From Bacillus tianshenii (GTDB lineage Bacteria; Bacillota; Bacilli; Bacillales; Bacillaceae_N), in assembly GCA_020524525.2 (NCBI GenBank), contig CP129018.1, positions 1,554,115 through 1,618,114 of the forward strand: DNA of 64,000 bases, read 5' to 3'. Every line of letters begins with the position of its first letter. Position 1 is the first letter of the stretch. This document shows, piece after piece, positions 37,102 through 45,987 of the stretch. The translations under genes were made by a program, and so were the position numbers. A model generated the notes under the pieces. It was not told where the DNA came from. It did not search any database and saw only the letters and a list, made by a program, of their open reading frames with translations.

Positions 37102-37968
37102 ATGAAACAAAAATTAACTGCTGAAACTGGAGCTTATATAAGCATTTTTGCTTACCTTGTGTTATCTGCTGTCAAGCTTTTTATCGCTATTTCTGCTTCC
37201 TCTGATGCGTTAAAAGCAGATGGCTTGAACAACGTCACAGATATTCTCGCCTCTGTGGCGGTCTTAATTGGCATTAAAATTTCAAAGAAGCCACGTGATG
37301 ATGACCATCCATACGGCCATTCTCGGGCTGAAAACATCTCTTCGTTACTTGCATCATTTATTATGTTTTCTATCGGGATTGAGGTGTTAATTGATGCCTT
37401 TCAAAGTCTCTTTCATGAGCGCCAACATGCACCAAACCTACTAGCAGCCTGGACGGCACTCGGCTCAGCAGCTGCAATGTATGGGGTGTATGCCTTTAAC
37501 CTCCGCTTAGCGAATAATGTGAAAAGCAGTGCCTTAAAGGCGGCTGCTAAGGATAATTTGTCCGATGCTCTCGTTAGTATCGGAACAGCTGTTGGTATTC
37601 TTGCTTCTCAATTCCAGATGGCGTGGATTGATCCACTAGCTGCATTTGTTGTCGGTCTCGTTATTTTAAAAACAGCCATTGAGATTTTCAGAGAAACAAC
37701 ACATATGCTGACAGATGGATTTGATGAAAAGAAAATGAAAGAGTATGAACAGACGATAAGCGAAATAGACGGAGTTATGAAGGTTGAAGATGTAAAAGCA
37801 AGAATGCAGGGAAATGATGTGATTCTTGATGCAACGATTAAAGTGGATCCAAGTTTGAATGTGATTGAAAGCCATGAAATTGCAGATGATATTGAACAAA
37901 CGTTGAAAGAGGAACATCATATCGAACATTCACATATTCATATCGAACCTGATGAATGCCGATCATAA
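37102..37968 (+). CDS. Cation diffusion facilitator exporter, MneS/YeaB-like
   Basis: A 288-residue CDF transporter with six helices in the first 200 residues. The metal site is DGLNNVTD in helix 2 with HPYGHSRAE, and KDNLSDALVS in helix 5. The cytoplasmic C-domain (about 205-288) has a His-rich end (HHIEHSHIHIEP). Pattern and length match B. subtilis MneS/MneP, which export manganese. Zinc or iron cannot be excluded. Monocistronic. Confidence 0.9.
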   Translation: MKQKLTAETGAYISIFAYLVLSAVKLFIAISASSDALKADGLNNVTDILASVAVLIGIKISKKPRDDDHPYGHSRAENISSLLASFIMFSIGIEVLIDAFQSLFHERQHAPNLLAAWTALGSAAAMYGVYAFNLRLANNVKSSALKAAAKDNLSDALVSIGTAVGILASQFQMAWIDPLAAFVVGLVILKTAIEIFRETTHMLTDGFDEKKMKEYEQTISEIDGVMKVEDVKARMQGNDVILDATIKVDPSLNVIESHEIADDIEQTLKEEHHIEHSHIHIEPDECRS

Positions 37969-37971
37969 TAA

Positions 37972-38012
37972 CCCCCTCCCACAAAACACAATGTTTAAGG
38001 GAGGGGTTTTTC
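37972..38012 (+). terminator. Terminator of the CDF gene
   Basis: CCCCTCCC / GGGAGGGG hairpin followed by TTTTT. Confidence 0.9.
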
Positions 38013-38456
38013 GTTTAATATTATTTACAAACGTGAAAGCCTATGTGGGAAGCAGTTTTTACTTGTATAGTTTTGGTACCTCAAACATACTTTGTAAAGG
38101 ATTCATTGCTTTAAAGTTAATTTGTAAAGATGTACCTTTATATTTTGAAACCATTCCCCCCAGAAATTTGTATACAATAACCGAAAGATATTCAAGATCA
38201 TGCTTTTTTGGTCAAAATCATACCAACAATTTCCTACTTGACCGCATAAAAATTTTGCGTATGATAGAGTATATGCTTTTAAATCTTTAAGTCTACAAGG
38301 CTCTGATTACAAAAATATCACACTGATTTTAAATTTAGGTGAAACTTTCACTACACAGATTTCGTCTTTATAAACGTCAGCAAAAAATTAGGTACTATTT
38401 TACATTTTAAAGATACTTAAAGTTTCTAATACGCACAAATAAATATAGGAGGTTAC
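38013..38456. other. 444-base intergenic region before ltaS-like gene
   Basis: AT-rich with no credible ORF (a 112-codon frame over it has no ribosome site). A sigma-A-like promoter is present (see the entry at 38238). About 190 bases of leader follow, in which I recognise no known riboswitch. Confidence 0.6.
38238..38265 (+). promoter_or_regulatory. Candidate promoter of the LTA-synthase gene
   Basis: TTGACC and TATGAT separated by 16 bases. It would give a leader of about 185 bases. Confidence 0.5.
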
Positions 38457-40343
38457 ATGGTTATGAAGGTGAAGAATTATTTTCGACGGGTCTTCACAGC
38501 ATTTAAAACAGATCGCACTTTAATGCTAACCGTTTTACTGCTATGGCTAAAATCATACTTAGTCATGCGATTATATTTTGATTTACCACTCGATAATATA
38601 TTGCAAGAAATTATTCTCTTTATTAGCCCGTTAAGTCCAGTGCTGTTGTTAGCATTGTTAACGGTCTCTGTCTTTAAAACAAAAAGAAAAATGGGTTTGT
38701 TAATCTTATATTCATTTGCTACCGTTTTACTGTTTGCAAATGTCGTTTACTATCGGTTCTTTGAAGATTTCATCACAATTCCAATCCTATTTCAATTCAA
38801 AAACTTTGGTGATTTAGGTGGAAGTGCTAAAGGACTTATGAAGCCGTACGATATTTTAATGTTTATCGATGTAGCCGTTTACTATTTCCTCGTGAAGAAA
38901 TATCAAATGCCTGCTTTTGATAAGAAGAACAGAAAGATTCTTGCAACCTTTGCAGCACTAACGCTTCTTTTAAATGTTGGACTTGCCGAAACAGAGCGTC
39001 CACAACTATTGACGCGTACTTTTGACCGTGAAATGCTTGTTAAATTGCTAGGAGTTTACAATTACCACCTGTATGACTTTGCTGTTCACTCCAAAACATC
39101 AGCACAGCGGACATTTGCTGAAAGCAGTGATTTGACAGAGGTTGAAAACTACGTTCAACGTGATATGAGAATCCCAAGCGAAATGTTTGGGGCTGCTGAA
39201 GGTAAAAACGTCATTATGATTTCAATGGAGTCACTGCAAAACTTTGCAATTAACTATAAAGTGGACGGACAAGAAGTTACACCGTTTTTAAATGATTTAA
39301 TTGAAGACAGTTACTATTTTAATAATTTTTATCATCAGACAGGCCAAGGAAAAACGTCGGACTCTGAGTTTTTAATTGACAATTCAATGTACCCGTTGCC
39401 ACGAGGCGCAGTCTTTACTACAAACGCACAAAATGAATACAATGCAATGCCAGAAATTTTACAACAAAATGGGTATACAACATCATCATTCCACGGAAAC
39501 AATAAGAGTTTCTGGAACCGTGATATTATGTACGAATCACTTGGTTATGACCATTATTTTTCTGAGCGCTATTACGATGTAAAACCAGAGAATAGCATCA
39601 ATTATGGCTTGAAGGATAAGCCTTTCTTTGAGCAATCGATTCCAATGATGAAAGAAATGAAGCAACCATTCCATGCAAAATTTATTACGTTGACGAATCA
39701 CTATCCATACGTACTAGATGAAGAAGACGAAATGATTCCACCTCTTGAGACTGGCGATGGTACGGTTGACCGTTATTTCCAAACAGTTCGTTATATGGAT
39801 TCCGCGATTGAGGATTTCTTTAAGCAATTGAAAGCTAACGGACTGTATGAAGATTCAATCTTCGTCCTTTACGGCGACCATTATGGTATATCTCAGAACC
39901 ATAATCGCGCAATGTCAGAGGTAATGGGCAAGGAGATTACACCATTTGAACATGTAAACCTTCAGAAAGTGCCATTGATTATCCATATCCCTGGTAAAGA
40001 AGGAAAAACGATTGAATCTGTTTCAGGTCAAATTGATTTGAAACCGACTATTCTCCATTTACTTGGAATTCAAGAACAGAAAGATATTCAATTTGGTTCA
40101 GACCTTTTCGCTAAGAACCGTAATGATTTCGTCGTCCTCCGTGATGGAAGCTTTGTAACAGATAAGTATGTATACACGCGTGAAACTTGTTACGACAAAG
40201 AAACAGCTCAACCAATTGAAGATGGTGCGGCATGTGAGCCGTACAAAGAAAAAGCACAGCTTGAATTAAATTTATCTGACAAAGTTGTCCAGGGTGACCT
40301 ACTTCGTTTCCTAGATGGCGAGAAAAAAAATAAAGATAAATAA
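38457..40343 (+). CDS. Lipoteichoic acid synthase family protein (LtaS type)
   Basis: A 628-residue protein with about five N-terminal helices (residues 18-190) and an extracellular sulfatase-fold domain (about 225-590). The metal/nucleophile sites are MISMESLQNFAIN and GQGKTSDSEF (catalytic Thr), with SSFHGNNKSFWNR, LYGDHYG and a terminal acidic-basic tail. LtaS polymerises glycerol-phosphate from phosphatidylglycerol onto a lipid anchor. B. subtilis has four paralogues; which one this matches cannot be fixed by eye. AGGAGG lies four bases before the ATG at 38457 and ten before a second ATG at 38463. Confidence 0.92.
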   Translation: MVMKVKNYFRRVFTAFKTDRTLMLTVLLLWLKSYLVMRLYFDLPLDNILQEIILFISPLSPVLLLALLTVSVFKTKRKMGLLILYSFATVLLFANVVYYRFFEDFITIPILFQFKNFGDLGGSAKGLMKPYDILMFIDVAVYYFLVKKYQMPAFDKKNRKILATFAALTLLLNVGLAETERPQLLTRTFDREMLVKLLGVYNYHLYDFAVHSKTSAQRTFAESSDLTEVENYVQRDMRIPSEMFGAAEGKNVIMISMESLQNFAINYKVDGQEVTPFLNDLIEDSYYFNNFYHQTGQGKTSDSEFLIDNSMYPLPRGAVFTTNAQNEYNAMPEILQQNGYTTSSFHGNNKSFWNRDIMYESLGYDHYFSERYYDVKPENSINYGLKDKPFFEQSIPMMKEMKQPFHAKFITLTNHYPYVLDEEDEMIPPLETGDGTVDRYFQTVRYMDSAIEDFFKQLKANGLYEDSIFVLYGDHYGISQNHNRAMSEVMGKEITPFEHVNLQKVPLIIHIPGKEGKTIESVSGQIDLKPTILHLLGIQEQKDIQFGSDLFAKNRNDFVVLRDGSFVTDKYVYTRETCYDKETAQPIEDGAACEPYKEKAQLELNLSDKVVQGDLLRFLDGEKKNKDK

Positions 40344-40351
40344 ACATGACA

Positions 40352-40385
40352 ACGCCCTGAACCAATAAATGGTCAGGGCGTTTTT
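40352..40385 (+). terminator. Terminator of the LTA-synthase gene
   Basis: ACGCCCTGAACC / GGTCAGGGCGT followed by TTTTTAT. Confidence 0.9.
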
Positions 40386-40389
40386 ATAA

Positions 40390-42429
40390 CTAAAATAATT
40401 GTTCAAGAGTTGTTGTCGAGGTTGACAGTTTATCTAGAAGGTGCTGGAGTTGTTCGAGTGACGCATTCACTTCCTCTACCATCGACAATAATTCTTCACT
40501 ATTGGCAGCATTAGCTTCAATTTTCTCATTTAATTCTGCGAATACTTCATTTTCTTGGTTTCCATAAACAAATAATTGATTCACTGCTTGATTAAGTGTC
40601 GTGATTTCATGACTTGATTGCTTTGTCACTTTAATTAGTTGCTCAAATACTTGTTTTGCTTGGTCCATTTCTTTGCGGCTCATTTTAATAACTTCTAACT
40701 GATGATCATTGCTTCCCTTTGAGGCTTCGATTTCTGCTTTCAAATCATGAAGAATACTGCTAATTTCATCTGTTGCACGTCCGCTTTCTTCAGCTAAGTT
40801 CCGTACTTCATTTGCTACTACGGCAAAGCCTTTCCCTTGTTCTCCTGCTCGTGCCGCTTCGATGGATGCATTTAACGAAAGTAGATTTGTCTGCTCAGCA
40901 ATGCCTTGAATTAATTCGATAATGCCGCTAATCTGTGTTGAGCGTACTAATAAATCGTTCACACGCTTTACATTCTCTTCAACTTCTTCACTCATATTTT
41001 CAATTCCTTGGGCCACCCGCTCAATCTCAGCTATACTCTCTTCTGCAATATGACTCGACTTGTTAGAAAGCTGCTGCAAATCATTTGTTTGCCCTGATAC
41101 ATCTTTTAACGTACTTGCCATTGTTGTCACAATATCCTCTGCATCTCTTACCCGCTCAGCCTGGTGCTGGTGATTTTCGGCACTGTCATTAACTGCTTTT
41201 GATAAGTCACGAAGTGTTTCAACTGTGACAGCCATTTCTTTTTCATATTGCTGTTGTGCACCTTTTACAGCGATAGTGCTGCCATACACACTGTCTAAAA
41301 TAACTTTATAATCTTCGACTACTTCATCAACTGCTTGTTGAATTTCCTCTAACTCTTTCTCTTTCACTCGAATTGTTGGGCCTGCATTTTTTTCATGGGT
41401 ATGCAAACGATGCAAGCGAGCCGCAAAGGTCTTTAATGGTTTCAAAATTTGATTTAACACTAAGATAATAAGGCCTAGGAGAATTACCGAAATGATGAGG
41501 TTAGAAATGATTATTTTCCAAATTGCTGTATCGATTACACCCCCTATTTTCACAAATGCATCCTTTGCTATTTGACTTTGTGCGAAATAAGGTTTCGGGT
41601 CAATTGTTAAATACATCACATATTTAACCGCATCATTTTCAATTACTGGAGCATAGATTTCAGCCATTTCCTTTGTTAGCTCCACAATCGGTTCTTTCTT
41701 TTCAAAAACACTCTGAACTTCCGCGCTTTCGATGATTTCTCCTTTTTTGAAGGAAGAGGCGTTTTCTAATTTCACGTTTTCCGTTAAGACAAGTGAGGTG
41801 TTATCGATTAAATATAAACCTTGAACCCCGGCTCCTCCATTTATATATTTTTCCATCGCTTCTTCAAATTTACCTGCTTCTAATGCTGATTCAATGATTC
41901 CTTTTCCATCAGCTCGTGGAATAGCTGTGAATTTAAAAATCTCTCCCGTTTCTTCTTTAATTTTTAGTGTTGAAGGAAGAACATCTGCCTGGCCATTCAT
42001 AAGCATTTTATATCCATCCCATATTTCATACAGACTTAAACCGATTGCTGCATCCTCCGTTGAGTATGTAAACACGCCATCAGGGTTCGTTAAATATAGA
42101 TCGGTCATTCCAACTTCCTTTGCTAAGGAAGCCAATTGCTGATTATCTAATGCTGTACGCTGGTCCCTTTCTCGAACCGTATAGGCTGCGTTTAACATAG
42201 CTAAATCTACTTCTCGCTCAAGTAAAACGATTTCTTCTGAAATGGTAGTTGTCAGGTCCATCATTTCTCGTTTCACTTGTTCATTCGAACGTTTTTCAAG
42301 TTCTGTCGTAACTTCTTCTGTGTCGCTTAACAAAGCGTTCTTTTCTACCCAAAGCAATAAAACATTACTTATTATTATTGCAGCTGCCAATCCAACGACT
42401 AAAACCGAGACTTTTACCTTAATTGACAC
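40390..42429 (-). CDS. Methyl-accepting chemotaxis-like protein
   Basis: A 679-residue receptor with a first helix (about 6-28), a Cache-like extracellular domain (about 30-300) containing [12 protein letters not shown] and LIDNTSLVL, and a second helix (about 305-328). A degenerate HAMP and the cytoplasmic signalling coiled coil follow, with the tip [30 protein letters not shown] split by its usual turn. The coiled coil around residues 395-430 is unusually Gln/His-rich. The start is GTG at 42429 after GGGGGAAGGGG. No tethering pentapeptide is seen; the ligand is unknown. Confidence 0.9.
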   Translation of the reverse strand: MSIKVKVSVLVVGLAAAIIISNVLLLWVEKNALLSDTEEVTTELEKRSNEQVKREMMDLTTTISEEIVLLEREVDLAMLNAAYTVRERDQRTALDNQQLASLAKEVGMTDLYLTNPDGVFTYSTEDAAIGLSLYEIWDGYKMLMNGQADVLPSTLKIKEETGEIFKFTAIPRADGKGIIESALEAGKFEEAMEKYINGGAGVQGLYLIDNTSLVLTENVKLENASSFKKGEIIESAEVQSVFEKKEPIVELTKEMAEIYAPVIENDAVKYVMYLTIDPKPYFAQSQIAKDAFVKIGGVIDTAIWKIIISNLIISVILLGLIILVLNQILKPLKTFAARLHRLHTHEKNAGPTIRVKEKELEEIQQAVDEVVEDYKVILDSVYGSTIAVKGAQQQYEKEMAVTVETLRDLSKAVNDSAENHQHQAERVRDAEDIVTTMASTLKDVSGQTNDLQQLSNKSSHIAEESIAEIERVAQGIENMSEEVEENVKRVNDLLVRSTQISGIIELIQGIAEQTNLLSLNASIEAARAGEQGKGFAVVANEVRNLAEESGRATDEISSILHDLKAEIEASKGSNDHQLEVIKMSRKEMDQAKQVFEQLIKVTKQSSHEITTLNQAVNQLFVYGNQENEVFAELNEKIEANAANSEELLSMVEEVNASLEQLQHLLDKLSTSTTTLEQLF

Positions 42430-42584
42430 TCCCCTTCCCCCTTTTCGATAATATCCCTAATATATAAATTTTACTATTAAATACATCTTTTACCACATTA
42501 TTTTATTAAAATTTTTTGAATAATAGGACAATTGTATAGCTTTCCTTCTAAAATCGAATGATATCCGAAAAGGAGGTGTATAAA

Positions 42585-42722
42585 ATGGCAAGAAAACAAC
42601 CAAATAGTCCAGAACAAAAAGCAAAGCTTGGTGGAAAAAAACACGAAGTTGAGTTAGGTCAAGAATTTCCTCAAGGAGAACACAAGCGCGCTCAAGGTGC
42701 CAAAGCACGCAAAAATAAGTAG
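42585..42722 (+). CDS. 45-residue basic hydrophilic protein, possibly spore-related
   Basis: AAAGGAGGT precedes the ATG and a terminator follows directly. The product begins MARKQPNSPEQKAKLGGKKH and ends QGAKARKNK. It is very basic, lacks hydrophobic or Cys residues, and repeats Gln-Gly and Ala-Lys motifs. Composition suggests a minor small acid-soluble spore protein or a nucleic-acid binder; I cannot name a family. Confidence 0.65.
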   Translation: MARKQPNSPEQKAKLGGKKHEVELGQEFPQGEHKRAQGAKARKNK

Positions 42723-42738
42723 AGTAGCGAACCCGAAA

Positions 42739-42766
42739 AAAACCGCCTTTAAGCTAGGCGGTTTTT
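42739..42766. terminator. Bidirectional terminator
   Basis: AAACCGCCT / AGGCGGTTT hairpin with T runs on both sides, shared with the converging VOC gene. Confidence 0.88.
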
Positions 42767-43221
42767 CAAATATGTATTCTTTTCCACTCTGATAATGGAA
42801 TTGCCGTCTCTCGCATTGATGTTATGGGTGGTTCTGGTAGCTTAGCAATTAGTTCAAGTAAATTTCCATCAGGGTCTTCAAAATAAACAGATGCACATGC
42901 AAGCCATGGGAACACAACAGGCTCTTCTTCCGGGCATCCAAACTTACTTACAATTTTTATCTTGCGTTCTAGAAGTTCTGGGACCATATTTTGTATATGT
43001 TTTCCACAAACACGAAATGCAAAATGCCTATTTTGAATGTAGTCACTCTCCCATAAACCGAGCATCGATTGCTCATCACCTTGAATAAGATAAAAAACAA
43101 CTCGTCTGTCTGCTTCAATTCTCCCGAGTTTCAACCCCAAGGTATCTCCGTAAAACTGCTTGGCTCTCTCTAAGCTGCTAACCTGGAGATGTGTTTCAAA
43201 TATCCCCCTAATTATCTCCAT
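42766..43221 (-). CDS. VOC-superfamily (glyoxalase/bleomycin-resistance) protein
   Basis: A 151-residue vicinal-oxygen-chelate protein with two beta-alpha-beta-beta-beta modules. Metal ligands are likely His in ETHLQVSSLERAKQFY, His in RHFAFRV and Glu in DPDGNLLELI. Members act as glyoxalases, dioxygenases or thiol transferases (FosB-like). The ATG at 43221 follows AAGGGG. The specific reaction is unknown. Confidence 0.82.
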   Translation of the reverse strand: MEIIRGIFETHLQVSSLERAKQFYGDTLGLKLGRIEADRRVVFYLIQGDEQSMLGLWESDYIQNRHFAFRVCGKHIQNMVPELLERKIKIVSKFGCPEEEPVVFPWLACASVYFEDPDGNLLELIAKLPEPPITSMRETAIPLSEWKRIHI

Positions 43222-43331
43222 TACTACACCCCTTATTTTCCATATAATTGCAACTATTACCAACTATTTAACCATATTAGGGGGGGTACATCAATTGCTT
43301 TCTATTATTATCTTAATTTTATATACAACAA

Positions 43332-43366
43332 ATGGCCGCAACAATCAAGGTGTCGCAGCCATTCAA
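43332..43366 (-). terminator. Possible terminator after spoVIF
   Basis: AAATGGCCGCAACA / TGTCGCAGCCATT is a long imperfect hairpin just past the stop. The minus-strand T run is weak. Confidence 0.45.
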
Positions 43367-43369
43367 ATG

Positions 43370-43627
43370 CTACTTCTTATTGATCATATCAGAAATGCTG
43401 GAAAAATCGAGCGGCATGTTGTTCTTAAGGATCGCTTGAACAATTTTATCTTCTTTCTCTTTCGGTACAGGGCGGTTAGCAATCTGTGATACTTGTTGAA
43501 TCACTTGACGAACCGTCTGCTCATCTTGAAAGTTTGCATGTTGAAGTGAATCTGCAAGCTTGAAGATATCATTCATGTTGACGCCGGTCTTTTTTTCAAT
43601 GTTATGAAATAACGGGTTTTTATGCAT
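43370..43627 (-). CDS. spoVIF: Stage VI sporulation protein F
   Basis: An 85-residue protein with the family core FHNIEKKTGVNMNDIFKLAD, then SLQHANFQDEQTVRQVI and the end DFSSISDMINKK. It aligns over its full length with B. subtilis SpoVIF (YjcC), a mother-cell protein that helps GerE-dependent late coat assembly. The ATG at 43627 is nine bases after GGAGG. Its presence is a firm sporulation marker. Confidence 0.93.
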   Translation of the reverse strand: MHKNPLFHNIEKKTGVNMNDIFKLADSLQHANFQDEQTVRQVIQQVSQIANRPVPKEKEDKIVQAILKNNMPLDFSSISDMINKK

Positions 43628-43695
43628 GCACAAGTCCCTCCTAAAATTGCGTTCACAACATCATATGTAATGAGCTATCCTTTCGTGAATGAAAA

Positions 43696-43735
43696 CAAAA
43701 AAACAACGGCTGGTTTTATCTCAGCCGTTGTTTTT
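43696..43735 (-). terminator. Terminator of the queCDE operon
   Basis: CAACGGCTG / CAGCCGTTG hairpin followed on the minus strand by TTTTTTTG. Confidence 0.88.
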
Positions 43736-43744
43736 GTTTAACAT

Positions 43745-44473
43745 TTATACGCCTCGCTTATTCCCCCACAACAACGCATGTAGCTGTGGTAGAACGCGCA
43801 CATCGTTCATCTCTTTTGTTTCAATTGTTTTATTAACGAGCCATTCATATCGCTTCAGCAGATGAAGAGCGAGCTCACCGTCCTGTTCACATTGTAAGTC
43901 ATCATTTCCAACTTGGAGGAAGAACGGAATAGTCTGATACCGCTGATGAATGTCTACTGCATATTGAAAGTCCTCATCATTAAATACAACAACCTTCAAA
44001 CTCACATGATGCGGCACACGCTCGGCTTCGGTTAATTTCTCCACAATCTCCTCAAGCATCGTGTAATCTGTCTCCATGTTCGAGCTTGGCGGCTTTGGGG
44101 AAATGGTTAGGTCATCAATTGAAGTAAACCATGGCTGCCATTTGCTTCCTTGTGTTTCAAGCGCTGTTTGGATACCACGTTCGTTAAGCTTTGTAACAAG
44201 CTCACCAATTGATTCTAGTAAGGCTGGATTTCCACCTGAAATTGTCACGTGATCAAAGCAATCCCCGCCAATTTCAAACACTCTTTCAACTATTGTATCC
44301 GCGCTCATCGGAACGATTTCATCTTTGGCTGACCCATCCCATGTAAAAGCTGAATCACACCAGCTACAGCGGTAGTCACAGCCAGCAGTACGTACAAACA
44401 TCGTCTTTCGCCCAGCTGCCATGCCTTCACCTTGAATGGTTGGCCCGAATATCTCTAAGACTGGAATACTCAT
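43745..44473 (-). CDS. queE: 7-carboxy-7-deazaguanine synthase
   Basis: A 242-residue radical-SAM enzyme with the cluster motif CDYRCSWC near residue 32, the start VLEIFGPTIQGEGMAAGRKT and the SAM motif TISGGNPALL. It converts 6-carboxytetrahydropterin to 7-carboxy-7-deazaguanine. Start and queD stop overlap by four bases, giving coupled translation. Confidence 0.95.
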   Translation of the reverse strand: MSIPVLEIFGPTIQGEGMAAGRKTMFVRTAGCDYRCSWCDSAFTWDGSAKDEIVPMSADTIVERVFEIGGDCFDHVTISGGNPALLESIGELVTKLNERGIQTALETQGSKWQPWFTSIDDLTISPKPPSSNMETDYTMLEEIVEKLTEAERVPHHVSLKVVVFNDEDFQYAVDIHQRYQTIPFFLQVGNDDLQCEQDGELALHLLKRYEWLVNKTIETKEMNDVRVLPQLHALLWGNKRGV

Positions 44474-44907
44474 TTGAAATCCCCCTCTTTCGGGCGATAG
44501 ATACAGTAGCTTGTCGGGGTTTCACGTACAATCACTTGCATGCATTTTGGCTTGTTTGCAAGCTCATCTAAGTGTTGCTGAATATTTTCCCAAATGGTGC
44601 GAGCTACGACTTCAGTTGTTGGAAAATAGTCGGAATCTTCATTATTAAAATCGTTATGCTCGTTCATTAATGAATGGTCATAACGACCATGCACCAGCTT
44701 CTTTAATGTCTGAAAGTTTACGAGAAAGCCTGACTCATTTAAGGCATCTCCAGCAATTGTCACATTCACAAAGTAAGTGTGACCATGGATATTTTGACAT
44801 TTCCCTGCAGCCTCATGAGGTACGAAATGTGCAGCCGCAAACTGCATATCTTTATTTAACTCATATCTAAATGGATGTTGAACTTGCGGATAAAACTGTT
44901 GGATCAT
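44470..44907 (-). CDS. queD: 6-carboxy-5,6,7,8-tetrahydropterin synthase
   Basis: A 145-residue pterin-fold enzyme with zinc His residues in [11 protein letters not shown] and NIHGHTY, the catalytic Cys in [10 protein letters not shown] and Glu in [11 protein letters not shown]. It converts dihydroneopterin triphosphate into the queuosine precursor. It overlaps queC and queE by four bases on each side. Confidence 0.95.
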   Translation of the reverse strand: MIQQFYPQVQHPFRYELNKDMQFAAAHFVPHEAAGKCQNIHGHTYFVNVTIAGDALNESGFLVNFQTLKKLVHGRYDHSLMNEHNDFNNEDSDYFPTTEVVARTIWENIQQHLDELANKPKCMQVIVRETPTSYCIYRPKEGDFK

Positions 44908-45572
44908 TTTGTGCCACCAGCTTTTTGCGCTAAATATTGCTCTAGTCCACGCTTTCTTAATTCACACGATGGACAATGCCCACACCCATCACCTTTTATT
45001 CCGTTATAACAAGTAAGGGTTTTTTCTCGTACATAATCCAACGAATCTAACTGATCAGCAAGTTCCCATGTCTCCGCTTTATTTAAGTGCATCAATGGCG
45101 TATGAATATAAAACTCATCGTCCATTGAAAGATTTAACGTTACATTTAATGATTTAACAAACACATCTCGACAATCTGGGTAGCCGCTGAAATCTGTTTC
45201 ACAGACACCAGTTATAATGTGCTTCGCCCCTATTTGCTTTGCCATCACTGCAGCAAATGAAAGAAACATTAAGTTTCGACCTGGAACAAATGTGTTTGGT
45301 AATTCACCATCTTTTCCTGCTTCTACTTCAATGTCCTCTCTAGTCAATGCGTTTGGTGTCAGTTGATTTAACAGCGACATATCTAGCACTGTATTTTTCA
45401 CTCCGAGTTCTTCGGCAATTTCTATGGCACAATCAATTTCTTCACGATGACGCTGATTATAATTAAACGTGACCGTCTCCACTTCATCAAAACGCTCTAA
45501 CGCCCAAAAAAGGCATGTTGTACTATCTTGGCCACCGCTAAATACAACGACGGCTTTATCAAACTTCTTCAT
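44904..45572 (-). CDS. queC: 7-cyano-7-deazaguanine synthase
   Basis: A 222-residue ATP-dependent nitrile-forming enzyme that turns 7-carboxy-7-deazaguanine into preQ0. It has the PP-loop [11 protein letters not shown] and the zinc site C-x7-C-x2-C-x2-C in [16 protein letters not shown]. It is the first gene behind a preQ1-I riboswitch. The final reductase queF, which closes the B. subtilis operon, is not in this one. Confidence 0.96.
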   Translation of the reverse strand: MKKFDKAVVVFSGGQDSTTCLFWALERFDEVETVTFNYNQRHREEIDCAIEIAEELGVKNTVLDMSLLNQLTPNALTREDIEVEAGKDGELPNTFVPGRNLMFLSFAAVMAKQIGAKHIITGVCETDFSGYPDCRDVFVKSLNVTLNLSMDDEFYIHTPLMHLNKAETWELADQLDSLDYVREKTLTCYNGIKGDGCGHCPSCELRKRGLEQYLAQKAGGTK

Positions 45573-45591
45573 TTGTTACGCTCCTTTAAAT

Positions 45592-45625
45592 CCTAGTTTT
45601 TTTCGGAGGGTTCCCTAGCACCTCC
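45592..45625 (-). promoter_or_regulatory. preQ1-I riboswitch
   Basis: On the minus strand the aptamer has the stem GGAGG / CCCTCC, the conserved loop TGCTAGGGAA and the A-rich tail GAAAAAAACTAGG that folds back as a pseudoknot. It begins about 53 bases before the queC ATG, with AAAGGAG right after the tail. No terminator hairpin is seen, so the switch probably hides the ribosome site of queC when preQ1 is bound. Confidence 0.88.
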
Positions 45626-45832
45626 AGCGTTAAACAACGCTACTTAGTAACTATATCACAATACTTCTAGGTATTGATAACATTTTTTCTTACTAAAAAT
45701 ATGATAATATATAAGAAATAAACGGTTCAAATGTCGAAAAATATACATACTATTAAATGCATTTTATTTGATAATCTACTATGATGATAAGAGGATATAG
45801 CATGAACTTCTCTAGATTAGGGGGTTAAAATA

Positions 45833-45943
45833 ATGAGTCTATTTACAGCACTTGCTTTTAGTGGCGTATTTATGCTTGCTTTTGGTTTATTCTTTAAGTT
45901 TATTCAAATTCAGGGTCGTAAAAAACACGAAAATTCTGATTAA
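45833..45943 (+). CDS. 36-residue single-helix membrane peptide
   Basis: AGGGGG precedes the ATG and a terminator follows. The product MSLFTALAFSGVFMLAFGLF continues with a short helix and a charged tail (QGRKKHENSD). It is a simple bitopic membrane peptide. I know no family for it. Confidence 0.6.
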   Translation: MSLFTALAFSGVFMLAFGLFFKFIQIQGRKKHENSD

Positions 45944-45960
45944 GCCCAGTTCATAATAAA

Positions 45961-45985
45961 ACCGATGCCTGCGCATCGGTTTTTG
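45961..45985. terminator. Bidirectional terminator
   Basis: ACCGATGC / GCATCGGT followed by TTTTTG; it also ends the converging LysM-GH18 gene. Confidence 0.88.
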
Positions 45986-45987
45986 TT

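Noticed and set aside
37952-38290. 112-codon plus-strand frame after the CDF exporter
   Set aside because: It begins inside the exporter gene, crosses its terminator and shows no domain; chance frame in AT-rich DNA.
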